Assembly (NCBI RefSeq): GCF_000738735.6
Contig: NC_046332.1
Location: 36,624,075 to 36,688,074 of the forward strand
DNA: 64,000 nucleotides
Direction: 5' to 3'
From: Corvus cornix cornix
Taxonomy: Eukaryota > Chordata > Aves > Passeriformes > Corvidae
Made by a program: the position numbers and the translations under genes. This document shows, one piece after another, positions 1 to 12,786 of the stretch (positions are counted from its first letter, which is position 1; every line of letters starts with the position of its first letter). A model generated the notes under the pieces. The model had not been told where the DNA came from and did not search any database. It saw nothing but the letters and a program-made list of their open reading frames with translations.

Positions 1-1357
1 GAAATGCAAGAAACAAATTTATAAAGGGAAGACTGTTACGGAGGTTCTAATTCTTTTTTCGTGTCACTCATAGCAACAAATGGTAGTATTGCAAAATAAT
101 GAAAATTCTCACTTCTCATATGTTTAAAATTTCAAAGACAACTGAGGGTGATCTTTTCTGTTGTTGAAATATAATCCATTGGGGTATATCAAACACAAAA
201 ACACTTGTCTTATTGTCAAATAATCTTTGATGTTAGATTTTCATGTAGAGCAGAATGGCAACTGGGAGACTAGGACAGGATTTAGAAAAAGGAGAAAAAG
301 GTTCATTTCATCATTGTCTTCCTAGAGGTGAGAAGAACAATACATTTCCATATTCCATGTTCTATGTAGATGATTAATCTGTAGTGCATTTTGATGTTCT
401 TTAATATGCTAAGAAAAAGTCTGTACAGGCACACAAAATCAGTACAAAGACAGCTGAAACTCTTACAGAAACCATTTACACCACGCGCAGGTACAGGGCA
501 GTGTCCTCGTCAAGGGTTAGTTCATTTCCAAGGATTTTGCTCCAGTGGGTCTGACAGGTCAGTTCCAGCTCATGGCTGAGTAGCTAGCTGCCTGCATCTC
601 TATGGAGTGAAGATACAGAGCGGGTTTAGACTCAAATATAGCCTCAAGCTGGTGCATGAAATCTGTGGCCTTGTGTAATTCAGTATTTGTTACACTTAAT
701 CTTAAGACTCTCCTACAGGAGAGGAACTATTATTGTTGTGTAGGGTAAGTGGCCAATAGTCCTCATTCAAGGTATGATTTGGTGTTTAAAAAATCATTCT
801 TGGACACTGTGGAAATCATCCTGAAACAGAGACAATCTCAGCCTTGTTCTTCTAAGAATCAGTGGTGAGAGCATCCAACAGAAATATGAGAGAAGTAGAA
901 TAAATTTTTGCTCTCTCGGATATGTTATTTCCCATTTCTATTTCAGCTTCATGTACATCCATGTGCAAGACTTTTACTTTTCAAACTTGTTTTTAAATTT
1001 TGGAAGGATTTTTATTTTGACCAGAAACCATATCCATTTTTCATACTGATACTTATATTCTCGGGGGAGATACCTAGTTTCAGCTAGTCAAAATTTTATG
1101 ATTATGGAATATATCTGGGAATTTAAAGGCAGTTCTGCTCACAGTATCAGTTTACAGAAGAATTATTGGACAAGTCAGCAGTCAGCTCACTTGTAGTCAA
1201 GGAGCAGCAGACTCTTAAGGTGAGATTACTCTCTAGCCACTTGCTGCTGACACACCATCCTAATTAATATTCTTTAGTTCCACATTATTTGCTTTTTTTG
1301 TGTCCAGTTGTTGATTTTTCCAGCAGATAGCATTCATGGACTGGGGAGGATGCAGGA
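1..1357. other. Unannotated AT-rich non-coding stretch
   Basis: I see no gene, known repeat or RNA here. The only open frame of note (391-579, +) gives 62 residues with no recognisable domain. Composition is ordinary AT-rich avian non-coding DNA. Confidence 0.6.
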
Positions 1358-1373
1358 GGGGTGGGTGGGTGGG
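1358..1373 (+). other. G-quadruplex-forming motif
   Basis: Four G runs (GGGG, GGG, GGG, GGG) are separated by single T residues: GGGGTGGGTGGGTGGG. Single-nucleotide loops give the most stable class of parallel G-quadruplex in vitro. It lies in otherwise AT-rich DNA with no gene beside it. The motif is seen directly; any biological role is unknown, and it could be an eroded GGGT microsatellite. Confidence 0.8.
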
Positions 1374-4300
1374 CATGGAAGCAGCATCAGGGTGTGACCT
1401 ACTTTTTCTTCTCAAACATGTTATCTGCTACCAGTTGCTTTGGGTCTCCTCTGAAAATCCCTGATACCTGCTGACAATCAGCAATGCACAGAAGTTACCT
1501 GTGTCTGGTTATGCTGACACTGGGACAGTAGCTGTGAGTAGTAAGTGGAGTCATTCATGTCACAGAGACTTCATCAAAAAGCATCAACTTCAACAGTGCT
1601 GTCAGCACCTTTCTGATGTTTCCTGCTCAGCTGGGCTTTAAACTGTTGCCACAACTGTTTCTCCATTGCACTGTATTTACTGTTATTCAGCAATAAATTG
1701 AAGTCTATTATTATCTTTCATGTACAGCCTAAGCTGTAAATGGCTTTGCAAGGCAATGGGGAAACAGGCCTCCACTGGAAGAATGAAAGGCTTCAAAACT
1801 TATTACTCCGTTTTCAACAGAGGCTGTCAGAAAATTTTCCAGCGTTTTGTTTTTGTGGAAAAGGATAATGACCCTTCCTCAGAGAGCACATGCCCATAGT
1901 TTCTTACTCTGGAATTCTTGGCAGACATCTCCTTCATCACCTACACTTTGAACAACACAGATTTTGGGCAAAATTCTATCCTGGTTTATTGGTAGAACTG
2001 ACACACAACTCCACAAAACACACAGGAACTCTGCAGATTTCCTAATGAACAGTGGAATTTCACACTTCAGGTCTGTCAAGCTTTCTGGAATTTTCCTAGT
2101 TGTGTTTCTGAAACTGTGTTTGGTATAAATATTCTCATGTGTGTTCTCATCATTACCTGCCTTGTTCAGCCTGGTGGGAGGTAGTGTCTTGCAGATGTTC
2201 CTGCTGTCTCCCTGTGGAGCTGAAAAGAACAATGGTCTACTTGCCATCCAGAATTTTTATGACTTTATAACTAGCTTCTCAAAATTAAGTAATTAAACAG
2301 AGAAAAATACTGATTTTTTTATGGGGACAAGTTTGCATGTTTCTCCCTGAAATAGTCTGTGACTGTTAAGGCCTCTCAGTCACTCACTCAAGGTCACTCC
2401 ATAGCTCAATCTCAAATATTGCTGCTAAAGTATAAAGTATTTCAAGAATTTGCCAACATATAACTTTCCTAAAGTGTGTTTACAGATTGTAGGAAAACAA
2501 AAATCCTTGAAAGCATGAAGTACAAAAAGATTCTTTTAGTTCTGCCATCTTTTCTGCACCTGCTAAACTTTTAACTGAGTGAATCTAGGGATTTCAAGTC
2601 TTTAAAACAGTATTACCATATAAAACATTCAGTAGCAGACTGAGAGGCTGAGTTTAGAGCCTAGACTAAAATATTCAGAAGAAAAAGATAGACAGCTGGG
2701 GAGGGCAACTCAGAACATGCATGTTAAACTGCAGCTATAACTCCCTTTTTACTGGTTATTTTAAAGGGAGCACCTAAGCTAGCTGCTTGAAACAGGTCCG
2801 TTCTACTTACATGTAAGAATTTAGAGGTGTTATATTACAAGACTTTATGTCATTTTTGTCTGTGCAATGGATTCTTGGCTCTGAAGAGAGGCAGTCTGAG
2901 TCTTCTCCAGTTCCTGCCTCCAAACTCTTTCCTTGAAATTACCACTACAAATTCAGGTAAGTGTTAGAAACTCCACTCTGGAAAACCAGAGAAAGGAACT
3001 GATTGATCTTTTGCAACTTTACCATGTTGATGAAATGTTGTTCCTTACTACCTGTAAACATTTCTAAATTGAAAATAAAACATCAGATTTAATAGGAGAT
3101 GGAAGTAGCCCAGAGGGACTACAATTCAGATTTTATATCTGCTGTTGGAAAATAATCACAGTCTTCTTTTAGCCTTTTTGGGTTTTACTACCCTCATCAG
3201 TTCCTTCTTCCTTCTCATGCTAGCTTTTCGTCTTGTTTAGAAAATTTCTGTATAAAAGGCAACAAATACCTTTCAGTGGGATTGCCCACACATGGAAAGC
3301 TACTGATGAAACAGCATCTTCCAAGCAGTGATTGTGTCTTTGCCATTCTAAATGGATTTCAAACCAGTGTCCCCTGAAACAGGCCTGGACTAGACCTCGT
3401 TTTACTCCTTGTCTAACTGTCCTTTCCTTAGCATGCAAGCGCTCAGGGCTTGGAATCAGTCTTCACTGTATACTTGCAAAATTCATAGTTTGATAAAGTC
3501 CTCGGCTATATGCTGATCAGGCAGTCCCTGCAGATTGGAATCACCAAAGTTATTTAATCTCCTTGGTTCCACTTAAGTGCCTTCCTTGAGTGGGAATCTC
3601 TCTATAGATATAGTCTATATGTTTAAACACATAGTCTGTGTGGTTTTTTGGGCTGTGGGTCTCCAAAAAAATTTGACACATATTACTTTTTCTTACATAT
3701 AATTTATTGTCACATTAAGGATTTCAAAGACATTTACAAGCTTATTGAAATGCAAGCATAATTCCAGAAATTATTATTTCCTATTTGTTGGGTTGCGATA
3801 TTGAATGAAACGTGCCGCATACACTGCAGGCAGATATGAGTAAGGACATTGCCACTGCCTGGGAGATATTACAGTCTATAAAATTCAAGACTGCCAAAGG
3901 GGTAAGAGCAGAAAACAGGAGAGAAATAATAGATATATCTTGCAAGAAGCTGGTCTAATAATATTAGACCAATTTTAAAGCCATTTTGTATAACATCTTA
4001 AAGCTGCATCCAGGCTCTACTATAAGTGAAGCTACAGGTTAGGTTCACATTTCATTACAGGGAATAGCAAAATTCCCATTCATTTTAGAGCCCCATTAGG
4101 TTATTAGGGCAAAGGTTGATTAATGGATGAGTCTTTTTTCCTTTTTTTCTTTTTTTTTTATCAGAACAGCAGACAAATCTGATAGTCCAATCATCTTCAC
4201 CTTGCTCTAAAGCTCTGAAGAGATTTAAAATATTAACTGGACACTTAGTTGCTCTCATAGCAGTCACCCATGTATAGTTTAGTTGTTTTATTAAATCTTA

Positions 4301-6677
4301 ATTCTGACTCAGGTTTGAGTATTTGTAATTCCAAATTAAGAAACTCAATGACTACTTTCTGGAAAGAAATTTTCTTTTCTTAGGCATGACTAGAAATTTA
4401 AGATTTTTTTCTTAAGATACTAAAGATCCTATCTGAGATGAAGTAAGTGAATTAGACTCCAAGGCCACCAAACTTTGCATGCCCTACCTTACATCCCTTC
4501 CTTTCTCATGGGCATACCTAAACTCAGAGCAGTCTCTTCTAGAGTGGACAGTTGCAACCATCACTTCTTTACTGACCTCTAGAGTACTGAGACAACAGGT
4601 TTGTCATCCACAAAGCTATCCAACAGATCCACAGCAAGAGATAAAGAAGAACCTAAATGGAGATAAGTAGGATCAACCCCATCTTGCTACTTGTGCTTCT
4701 CAAGATGGAAAGTGAGAAGGTCTGTGGTGTCAAAAATCAAGACAGACAGAGGAGATGGGGCTACTGAAGGATGCATCTTAAGAGAAATGTCCTCGTCACA
4801 AGTCTCCCATCCCCATATATTGCTTTGCCTGAGCTTATTCACTTTCCTCTGTACTGCTTTGGAGATTTTCTTTCTGCTCCAGAACAGGGACAGATATTCA
4901 AGACAGTTTACCTATCTTCACTTGTTTTTTGAGAGTGCTTCCTACCATTTAGCACAAGTGATCTTAGCTTCTGTATTCCCAAAGCAACCTTCCATTGCCA
5001 TCTTTCTGCTATTAATTCTTCAATTTAAAATTGTGCTTATTTCATCAGCCTTTTGCCTTATACCATAAGTAGATTATCATATTTTCCATTAAATTGTACG
5101 TTCTGCAGGTTTGAATTAAAAAATGGTTTTTCTGTTTACCACAGGAAAGATGTGGTTAAAACATTAGTGTTCATGCCTGCATGTCAGTATTCCATGTGTG
5201 TATCCAAGAAGCATAACCTTCCCTGTTCTGTTTATTTCTACATAGCAGTCAAAAAGTTTTCTCCCACAGATTGCTCCCCAACCACTCCAGACATCACCTC
5301 TGTAAGATGGGGACAAAGACCATTATTGTCTTCTCAAGGCAAGGAAAGTGCTCTAGTGGTGCAGCAATAGACAGAGCTGAGTCTGTGCAAAGGATTTCAG
5401 ATTTTTCAAGCTGGCCTCAGAAACACTGTTGATGAACATTGCTGTCAGTGTAATTCATGGGCTTTGTTTCTGTATGGCCAAAAGAACTAGAAAGGTTGGA
5501 GTAATGTTTTGAATTCCAATGTCAATTGTAATTTATCTTATTTAAAATAGGAAAGCCTCCTTCCTGGGTGATCTGAAGAAAATTCTTCACTGGAAATCAG
5601 ACATGATAATAAATCACTTCTTGGTTTTATCACATGAATAATTTGTGTCTTGTTATGCAAAGCCTAGAAGCTAATTTGAAGTTGAGAGCAGAAATACACT
5701 AATAATCAATGTCTCTCATCTCCAGATTTGCTTTTCAGAGAGGCAAAAGCACTGTGTAAGAAATCAAATAGAATACTGGAAGGTGAAGGAACATATACCT
5801 GACATGTTAAAGCTTAGCAATTGTAATGCTGCAACACAACAAGCAATGTAGCAAATAATGTGATTGGGGCAATGTCACCTTGAGCTTCAGTCCCTCCCTC
5901 TGAATTTATATGTATCTTAAGGAAAAAAAGAATCACAGTATATCTTACCTTTACACTGGAAAGGAACTGACTGCATAACAGACAAGGTCAGGGCACTTTA
6001 AACACTGAGTTATAGAAGGGAGAAAATTAACTTTTTTTTTGTGGAAGGGTAATTTTTCACTCTGATCAGTTCCCTGGTCATTTCCATTTCACAGTTCTCA
6101 AATACGTGTGCCAACACAAGATCAAGAGTGGAAGGGGGCCACAAATAAGCAGATGGGGTGAGAGCAGCTCAGGACTGCTTCTGATGGCTGCTCTGGCTCA
6201 TGTCAGCTGGGAACATACATCAAACTGCATATGAACTGTTGCCTGCTCTCACTTTGGACAATCTGTGAGAAGGAGTATGACCTTTAGTTGTAAACACAGA
6301 AATCTGCCAAGTGATTTTTGCTCCTGGAATATCACATTGTATGGACCAGATTCAGGTGGCCTATTCCACCTAAAGATTGCCACCAGATGTTTCCCATTGG
6401 TTGTCGTGATTGCACCCCACTCAGCACTTTGCTTAGCCCATCTGAAGGGCTAAAGTGTAGAGTGTCAAAGGTATTACATTCCATTTTCTGACAGGCTCAG
6501 GAATATTGGTGAAATAAGCATTGCCTGGGTATGTTGCTATTTCCACTGTCAGCCCTACAGCCCACTAAGTTTTCAATGACAGTTTCAGAGACTCTTCTTT
6601 ACTGCTTGCAGAGAGAAAAGTGTATTTTCTGGCTGGAAAGAAGAGTTTTCAGTATAAAATTAAGAATTTTTAACTCT
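1374..6677. other. Unannotated non-coding stretch
   Basis: No coding exon or RNA gene is recognisable. The largest frames are 122 residues (1879-2247, -) and 125 residues (4691-5068, +). Neither has a recognisable domain or a convincing splice context. A T-rich run lies at about 4132-4160 and a palindrome at 3951-3971 (listed separately). Confidence 0.55.
3951..3971. repeat. Near-perfect 21-bp palindrome
   Basis: TGGTCTAATA, a single central A, then TATTAGACCA: the two 10-base arms are exact reverse complements. It could form a cruciform or hairpin, or bind a dimeric factor. It has no repeat-family context that I recognise. Confidence 0.8.
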
Positions 6678-6741
6678 ATTTAATATCCAGAAGATAATTA
6701 GGATGCCATATTTAATATCCAGCAGATAATCAGGATGCCAC
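6678..6741. repeat. 32-bp tandem duplication, two copies
   Basis: Two adjacent units start at 6678 and 6710. Each begins ATTTAATATCCAG and continues AGATAATTAGGATGCC (copy 1) or AGATAATCAGGATGCC (copy 2). Only a few bases differ, so this is a fairly recent local duplication in unique sequence. Confidence 0.85.
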
Positions 6742-7819
6742 ATGAGGGATGGTGGTGATGTATTGAATGGCTTAGTGTTCCAGTTTATCTGTTTTTTACA
6801 GCGTGAAGCTTTTGTGGATTATATTACTTCATGCTTAAAATTAAAAGTCAAAGAAATGGTACACAATTTGTTAACTATGGGCAGGAGGAAATAGCAGTTT
6901 CTGCATTTACTTTGTGGTTTATTTGTGGTGGGTTTGTTTTTTATTTTCCTTTTACTGCTGAATAGTGAAGAGTTTAAAAATACCCTGACTCTGAAAAGTA
7001 TTTGACAAAAATACTATTAATAATGTAGAAAGAAAAAACCCTTCTTATGTTTTTGAATCATTAGAAACCTGGGGTCTGATTCAGTCATTTTTCTTTCCCA
7101 GTGTCATTGATTTCAGCTCACTATTAAAAAAATATACACCTTGCTCCTACTTAATAATCTAATTCTGTTCATACAAATGTGAGCTCAGTTCACTGAAAGA
7201 TTTTATCTGACATATTTCCTTACACATGTACAAGGCCTGTTTAATTTTGGTAATAAAATTAATTATGAGTGATAACATTGCATACACAAAGACTTATAAT
7301 AGAAAGGTAGATAGCCTTGTAGTCCAAACACTCCATTTCTGTCTAGGTAATCTTGGTTCTAATTTAGATTATGTAACAATTTTATTATTTGCAATTTAGC
7401 AAATCCCCTACTCTTGTTGGTTCAAATTTATCTTACTTGAGTTAATTAGCTATTAAAGTAAGATGTTATGAAAATTCACAAGTGACACTTGCTGACCAAG
7501 GAGAGAGGCTAGGATGCCACGTAGAGATTTACTAAGGTACATATTCGTTCATGTGTATCAGGTGTCCCAGCCAAATTTAAGAACCCTGATTGTTTTTATG
7601 TAGGGTTCTTATACCCTTCAAATATTTAGGTAAATATTATTTGACTAATCACACACCCATACTACCAGTTATTAATATTGGTAAAACTTTGCAAAGCAAC
7701 CGTATTTCTGCAGCATTCCTGCTGCTTTTCTATAGATCCAGACGTCCCTGGAGTCATTCTCTATATAATTATTTGTCTATGATGCCAGATGATGCTGGGA
7801 GGGTTTCAAAGACTGGTTA
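6742..7819. other. Unannotated AT-rich non-coding stretch
   Basis: I see nothing that can be named here. A 76-codon frame at 7590-7820 (+) runs up to the CR1 element and has no recognisable domain. Confidence 0.55.
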
Positions 7820-8400
7820 GAGAAACAGCAATAGTGCAGCCAGCAGGACCCAGGCAGTGATTGTTCCCCCATGTTTGGTACTCATGAGGCCACACCTTGA
7901 ATCCTGTGTTCAATTCCAGGCCACTCACAGCAAGAAAGATATTGAGGGGCTGGAGCATGTCCAAAGAAGGGCAGTGGAGCTGGGGAAGGGTCTGGAGAAC
8001 AAGTCTGATGCAGAGCAGCTGAGGGAGTTGGGGGTGTTTTACCTAGAGAAAAGGAGGCTCAGGGGTGACCTTATTGCTCTCTACAACCACCTGAAAGGAG
8101 GCTGTATCCAGGTGGGGATCAGTCTTTTTTCTCAAATAACAAGTGACTGGACACAAGGAAAATGCTTCAAGTTGTGCCAGAGGAGGTTTAGATTGGACAT
8201 GAGGAAAAACGTTTTCATGAAAAATGTTGTCAAGACTTGGAGCAGGCTGCCCAGGGAAGTGGTTGAGTTAGCATCCCTGAAGGTATTCCTAAAACATGGA
8301 ACTTAGGGATCCGGATTAGCAGTGAACTTGGCAGTGCTGGGTTAATGATTGGACTCAAGGTTCTTAGAGGTGTTTTCCAACCTAAATGATTCTATGACTC
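7820..8400 (+). mobile_element. CR1 LINE 3' fragment (ORF2 C-terminal end plus 3' UTR)
   Basis: This is a 5'-truncated copy of chicken repeat 1, the dominant avian non-LTR retrotransposon. Recognisable blocks in order: GAGGCCACACCTTGAATCCT, the GGGCTGGAGCATGTCCA region, CTGAGGGAGTTGGGGGTGTT, AGAAAAGGAGGCTCAGGGGT, a GGAGCAGGCTGCCCAGGGAA block, and the terminal TTCCAACCTAAATGATTCTA ATG-type 3' end at about 8375-8400. A 149-codon frame at 7857-8306 is a remnant of the ORF2 C-terminal region (for example EGLEHVQRRAVELGKGLEN) and is not a host gene. Point decay makes it inactive. The left edge is approximate. Confidence 0.93.
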
Positions 8401-8587
8401 TAGAGGGACTAGGGTGCTGGTGTTATCTTGGTTTTCCAGGGGTGTCCTTTATCCTTCATGGGTCTCTCTAAGCTTCCAAGAAGCAATATATTTACAGGCT
8501 TGGTCTGTCCCTTAGTTTGTTTTGCTTAAGCATGAACCATACCAAATTTCACTACCTCCTTACATTACAGTGGATAATGTGGACTAA

Positions 8588-8612
8588 TGTATATTAACAA
8601 AGTTAATATACA
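8588..8612. repeat. Perfect 11-bp hairpin with AAA loop
   Basis: TGTATATTAAC, loop AAA, GTTAATATACA: a perfect AT-rich stem about 190 bases downstream of the CR1 3' end. It is not followed by a T run that would suggest an RNA polymerase III terminator. Function unknown; chance is possible in AT-rich DNA. Confidence 0.75.
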
Positions 8613-10654
8613 CTGTTATCCTATAAAGACTGATTGATATAATAAAGAGAATTTTCATAACAAAGGCCAGCATAGATTGCACAGTCAGTGGAGGGAGACA
8701 GATTTTCAATAGGTGCTCACATCTCAGTTCTGAAGTGACCTATGAAGGTGCCGTTTTCTTTCTGTTGACAGCAGAGGATGAATGTGAGTGTGTACCTAAC
8801 GACAGCACCTTCAAACTGACTGTACACCCTTGAATGTTCCTATTGCAGAGAACCTGAACTGGTTCTTAATGAGATAATGGACCACAGAGGTGGCTTTGCA
8901 TGGGCAGCTGTTGTGAATCTCCATCCAGTGAAGTCCTCCTCTAGCCACCTTTGTGTGTTTTAGGAAGTATTATATGCTGTGCTCTATACATAAATATGTG
9001 TGTCTTCTTCCATACACCTTTATTGCTACACACATTTTTTTCTCTCAGGGAAAAAAATAAGGTGTGGCCAAGGGTATTTATTATCATCTAATAAGGCATA
9101 GATCTTACTCTTCATTCATATTTATCACTACTATATTTCAGTAATGCAGGTTGTTATGCAATTCATGAATATCAGATGAGAATAAATCAGACAGTGAGAT
9201 TTATCTGACATAATAGTAAACATCTTCAGTGTTAGCAGACATGTTGATATAAATTAATAATTCTGAGCTACTTCCTTTAAAACAAGGAAATTAAAATAGG
9301 CCTCTGTAGTGAGCCATGTGAACTGGTTTAGATGGTTCTTTTGCACCATCTGTATTCTGCTCAGAAAGTTCTTCTTCTCCACTGAATTGAGAGTGACTAG
9401 CTCAGGTGTAGACATTTCCAGTATGGATGTCTACATTTAGTGAGACTCATGCCTTCCAAAATGAGTGAAATGCTGAGATCCGTGGTTCTTTCTTACTCCG
9501 ATTTCGACAGGTCAACTCCAATACACATATGCCACACAATATTCCATACTCCATACAGTGTGCTTGTCAGATCTAATATATCAACCTCAGAGTCTTCTAT
9601 GTCACTGTCCTTACTCAACATGGTCTGTCTGCTGGTAGGAAAAGGAGATTGTGTCTTTTCTGCCTGATTTCTCTCATGAGATTATCTGTCAAAAAGCAGT
9701 TATGCTTGAAAGCTGAGCAGTTTGGAGCATTTCTACCTCCTGAATCATTACCTAAATGTTTTTGAAACAAGTACGACTTCACTCTATCTTTTATTATTAT
9801 AATATTAAGCTTTTGGCACTTTCTCATGCCTGATGTTTCAAATGAAGTTTGGAAAGCCCTGTAATGTATTTAAACATCAGGGTAATGTAGCAGTTGGTGA
9901 ACACTGTCCTACCTGAACTACACAGATAAATGGCTTGTGATTCAAAGATGAGATTGATCAGTCTTTGCAGCTTGATTTTGGATGGATCTGTGCTGTGCAT
10001 CATGCTGGACTAGCTGGAACATTTATATAATATTACCTAGTGCTTGGCAGAGATATCCAATTGAACCCTGCACACAGGACAGCATTAATTCATCATAGCA
10101 CATAAGTTAATTACCCTGGTCTGCTGGCAATGCTAATTAACCAGGGCACAGAAACACACATACTTGGTTATTCCTCTTCTGTTTCCAGAGCTAGCTTGCC
10201 TGGCATAGCTCATAAATTTATACACCTTTATCCTTAGCCTAAAGCAGATGTGCCCTGGAGATTCCTGGATCATAAAGAGTGTCACTTCCTAGGTAGCCTC
10301 TTTAATTTCAGTGTGTTATAAATTCATTAAAACTATCCAAACGTACCTGTGCTTGCTCATAACAGAAAAACATACTGTTCTTCCTGTTACCCAAAAAAAC
10401 TATTGGGGAGAATCGCCTTTTCCTTGGAGAATCTCATCTAGGAGTAGATAGAAGCAGACAACAGTTAACCATTTTAGCCCAAATAATTTATGTTTTTTAG
10501 TAACAAGGCCTTTATAACAAAACTTGACTCAGTTTGCATCTTACAGAACTAAACATGTTAACAGTGTGTTAATTTTTTTATTTGCATTACTAAACATCAA
10601 ATATATAGTTAGGGGCTAAGACACTGTTGTGCAAGGAGCTGTCTGACTATAATA
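8613..10654. other. Unannotated stretch; possible conserved AT-rich block in its right half
   Basis: No gene is seen. The sequence at about 10050-10640 contains many TAATTA-type homeodomain-like cores and a short inverted pair (CCCTGGT near 10113, ACCAGGG near 10138). It looks more like unique non-coding DNA than repeat. Short frames at 9440-9667 and 9615-9827 overlap on opposite strands and look like chance ORFs. Confidence 0.5.
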
Positions 10655-10795
10655 GAGAGAGACAGTTTTTGTCTTCAGGGAGCCTGTACTTGAATAGCCA
10701 AGAAAGATAAAAGAGAAACAGAGACTGAGGGTGAAATAACTCACCTAAGCTCATACAGCAGATCAAGGACAGAGCTATATTTTACTTCTCCTTCC
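10655..10795 (+). mobile_element. MIR-like ancient SINE relic
   Basis: The segment AGAGACTGAGGGTGAAATAA, then CTCACCTAAGCTCATACAGC, then CAAGGACAGAGCTATATTTT parallels the MIR core and 3' half (gagactgaggctcagagagg, taacttgcccaaggtcacac, agtggcagagctgggattc). MIR copies are rare but present in bird genomes. The match is judged by eye, is diverged, and could belong to another ancient SINE or LINE tail. Confidence 0.5.
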
Positions 10796-12747
10796 AAATT
10801 TTCCCTGTCTTTCCTTAAGTACTTTTTTTGCAAGACACTAAATTAATTAGTTGATTTTTAAACTCCGTGTGAATTCTGGGTTCAGGAGTCGCATGATAAA
10901 CTCAGAGACTAAAATCTCCTCAACAGCTGCAAGAAGAAGTAAATTCAAACTTGCTTGTCAAATGCAAGCCTGCTGCTGGGAGCTCCAAGCTCTCAGGGGC
11001 TGCCTTGATTGTCTCCCCATAACCCTGACCTGCTGATTAAGCAAAACACGCGCTTGAGTCCATTCCAACACTGAGACACATAGAAAGCTTGTCATATGGA
11101 AAGCTCTAGAAAAGCGGGGAAGAGGAACAGATCCAAAATCCACATTTATTTCATATTTTAGCAGCAATTCAACTTACTCCTCTACAGAGGATGGAAAGTG
11201 AGTGCTGTCTTCTCAATGGCTGGCTCAGGAAGTACCTTGGAAATGCTCCTGGACCTTCTTCCCATTGGCTCCAGACAGCCATGGCAACAAAGCTGAGCCT
11301 GTTTTGTGTGGAGTATTTTAGGAACAGGGAAAGGCAGCATATTCCCTGATGGTGAGAGTTTTATTCTCTTTGAGAGTGATTAATTTAGTGAGAAATGTGT
11401 GTTCATAAAGGTGAAGACATGACTCATGGCAAGGAAAATCCTAAACATCTGACCTTGTCATATAATCTTTCCTATTCCTTAGTCTCAAATGGCTGAATTG
11501 TGTCACAATTACAGAATTAAACACAAAAAAAAAAAGTGATTTTTAAAAGTCAGGATGATGCCCGACCACTCAAATGCCCAAATCCTGCAGTGGAATAAGT
11601 GCTGTCATTTTAGGGAATAGCTGTTTTGCTGTCACAAGCCATCAAATATCATCTACTTACATCCATACAGAGGTCAGCCATGTAGTCTCAGATCACTATC
11701 CCGTGTCCCTCCAGAGAAAGAGAGAGAAATTTAAGGGGTATCAATGTTTGCAGCCCAAAATAGTTTGAAATCCGCCTCTTCATCTGTCTTTTTAGTTTAC
11801 TACAAGATAGATCAGTTAGCATTTCTATTAAACTTCTGTAGCATAAAGAAGGGGGAACATGGAAATACTTAAGAAGGTGTATGTAGACATTATAGATTCA
11901 CATACATTCATATGTAAGAGATTTGTGTATCAGAATTTAAGTAAATTTCATCTCCTGTTTTTGTCCTCAGATTAAAGTGGAGTCTATTTTCAAAATTTTA
12001 TTCTTAAAGTACGCTTTGGGATTCTAACAGACAAAAGGTGGAAATGTTGACACACCTCCTTAGTTTGCGAGCATACTAACAAACCATCTTGTTAGTAGTT
12101 CTTGAATGGTCTAAATTAGACAAGATTTAATGCTGGGAAAAAAGTTCTGGCTCCTGACAATGCATGATGTCCTATCTTCCATGCTCTTGACTTCCCATTA
12201 ACTGAGCCTTCCCTAGCCTTGATGTCATCCACTAGCCCATTAATTGTTTTTCTCCCCTGCCTGACACACTCAGCACATTTCACACTAATAAGGGTTCGAG
12301 AGTTCATTAACACTCCAGTTCATGGGGCCTTAAGTATAATAGCAGCAGAACTGTATAGTACAAGTTTATTCATAGGTTTAACATGAATGTATATTGCTCC
12401 ACAGTAACTTCATGTGCATGCAATGCAAACTGCCAGAAGCTACTTTTTTTCTACTAAAAATTTAAAGTTCTAGTTTTCACTCAGGTCTGTTTGTCTAGAG
12501 CCCATGTTCACACTCCTTTGCCCTGAGGGCAACTGGCTACAGGCTTGACACATGAGCTTTGATTTTCACTGCAGTCTTAACAGTAAGCCACAAGTGTTAT
12601 CAGTATTCTGAGGACTTTGTATGTTTTTCTGCCCTCTCTGTGACCAAAACCAGAACTAAGCAGAACATTCACAGACGTAGATCTGCATTAATTCATTCCA
12701 GGGCCAGAAGGGGCCATGAGACCTGTACAAACTGTAGCTGGATTAAG
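10796..12747. other. Unannotated non-coding stretch
   Basis: No recognisable gene or repeat. A 12-base A run lies near 11524-11536. All open frames are under 70 codons, and several overlap on opposite strands. Confidence 0.55.
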
Positions 12748-12786
12748 GCATCTCTCTTCTGACTGAAGCATCTCTCTTCTGACTGA
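12748..12786. repeat. 20-bp tandem duplication, two copies
   Basis: GCATCTCTCTTCTGACTGAA is followed immediately by the same unit ending in C instead of the final A. The two copies start at 12748 and 12768. The near identity shows a recent slippage-type duplication. Confidence 0.85.

Noticed and set aside
4691..5068. 125-codon plus frame with a hydrophobic stretch
   Set aside because: The hydrophobic run reflects T-rich DNA; no family resemblance and no supporting context.
7857..8306. 149-codon plus frame
   Set aside because: It is the remnant C-terminal part of CR1 ORF2, not a host gene.
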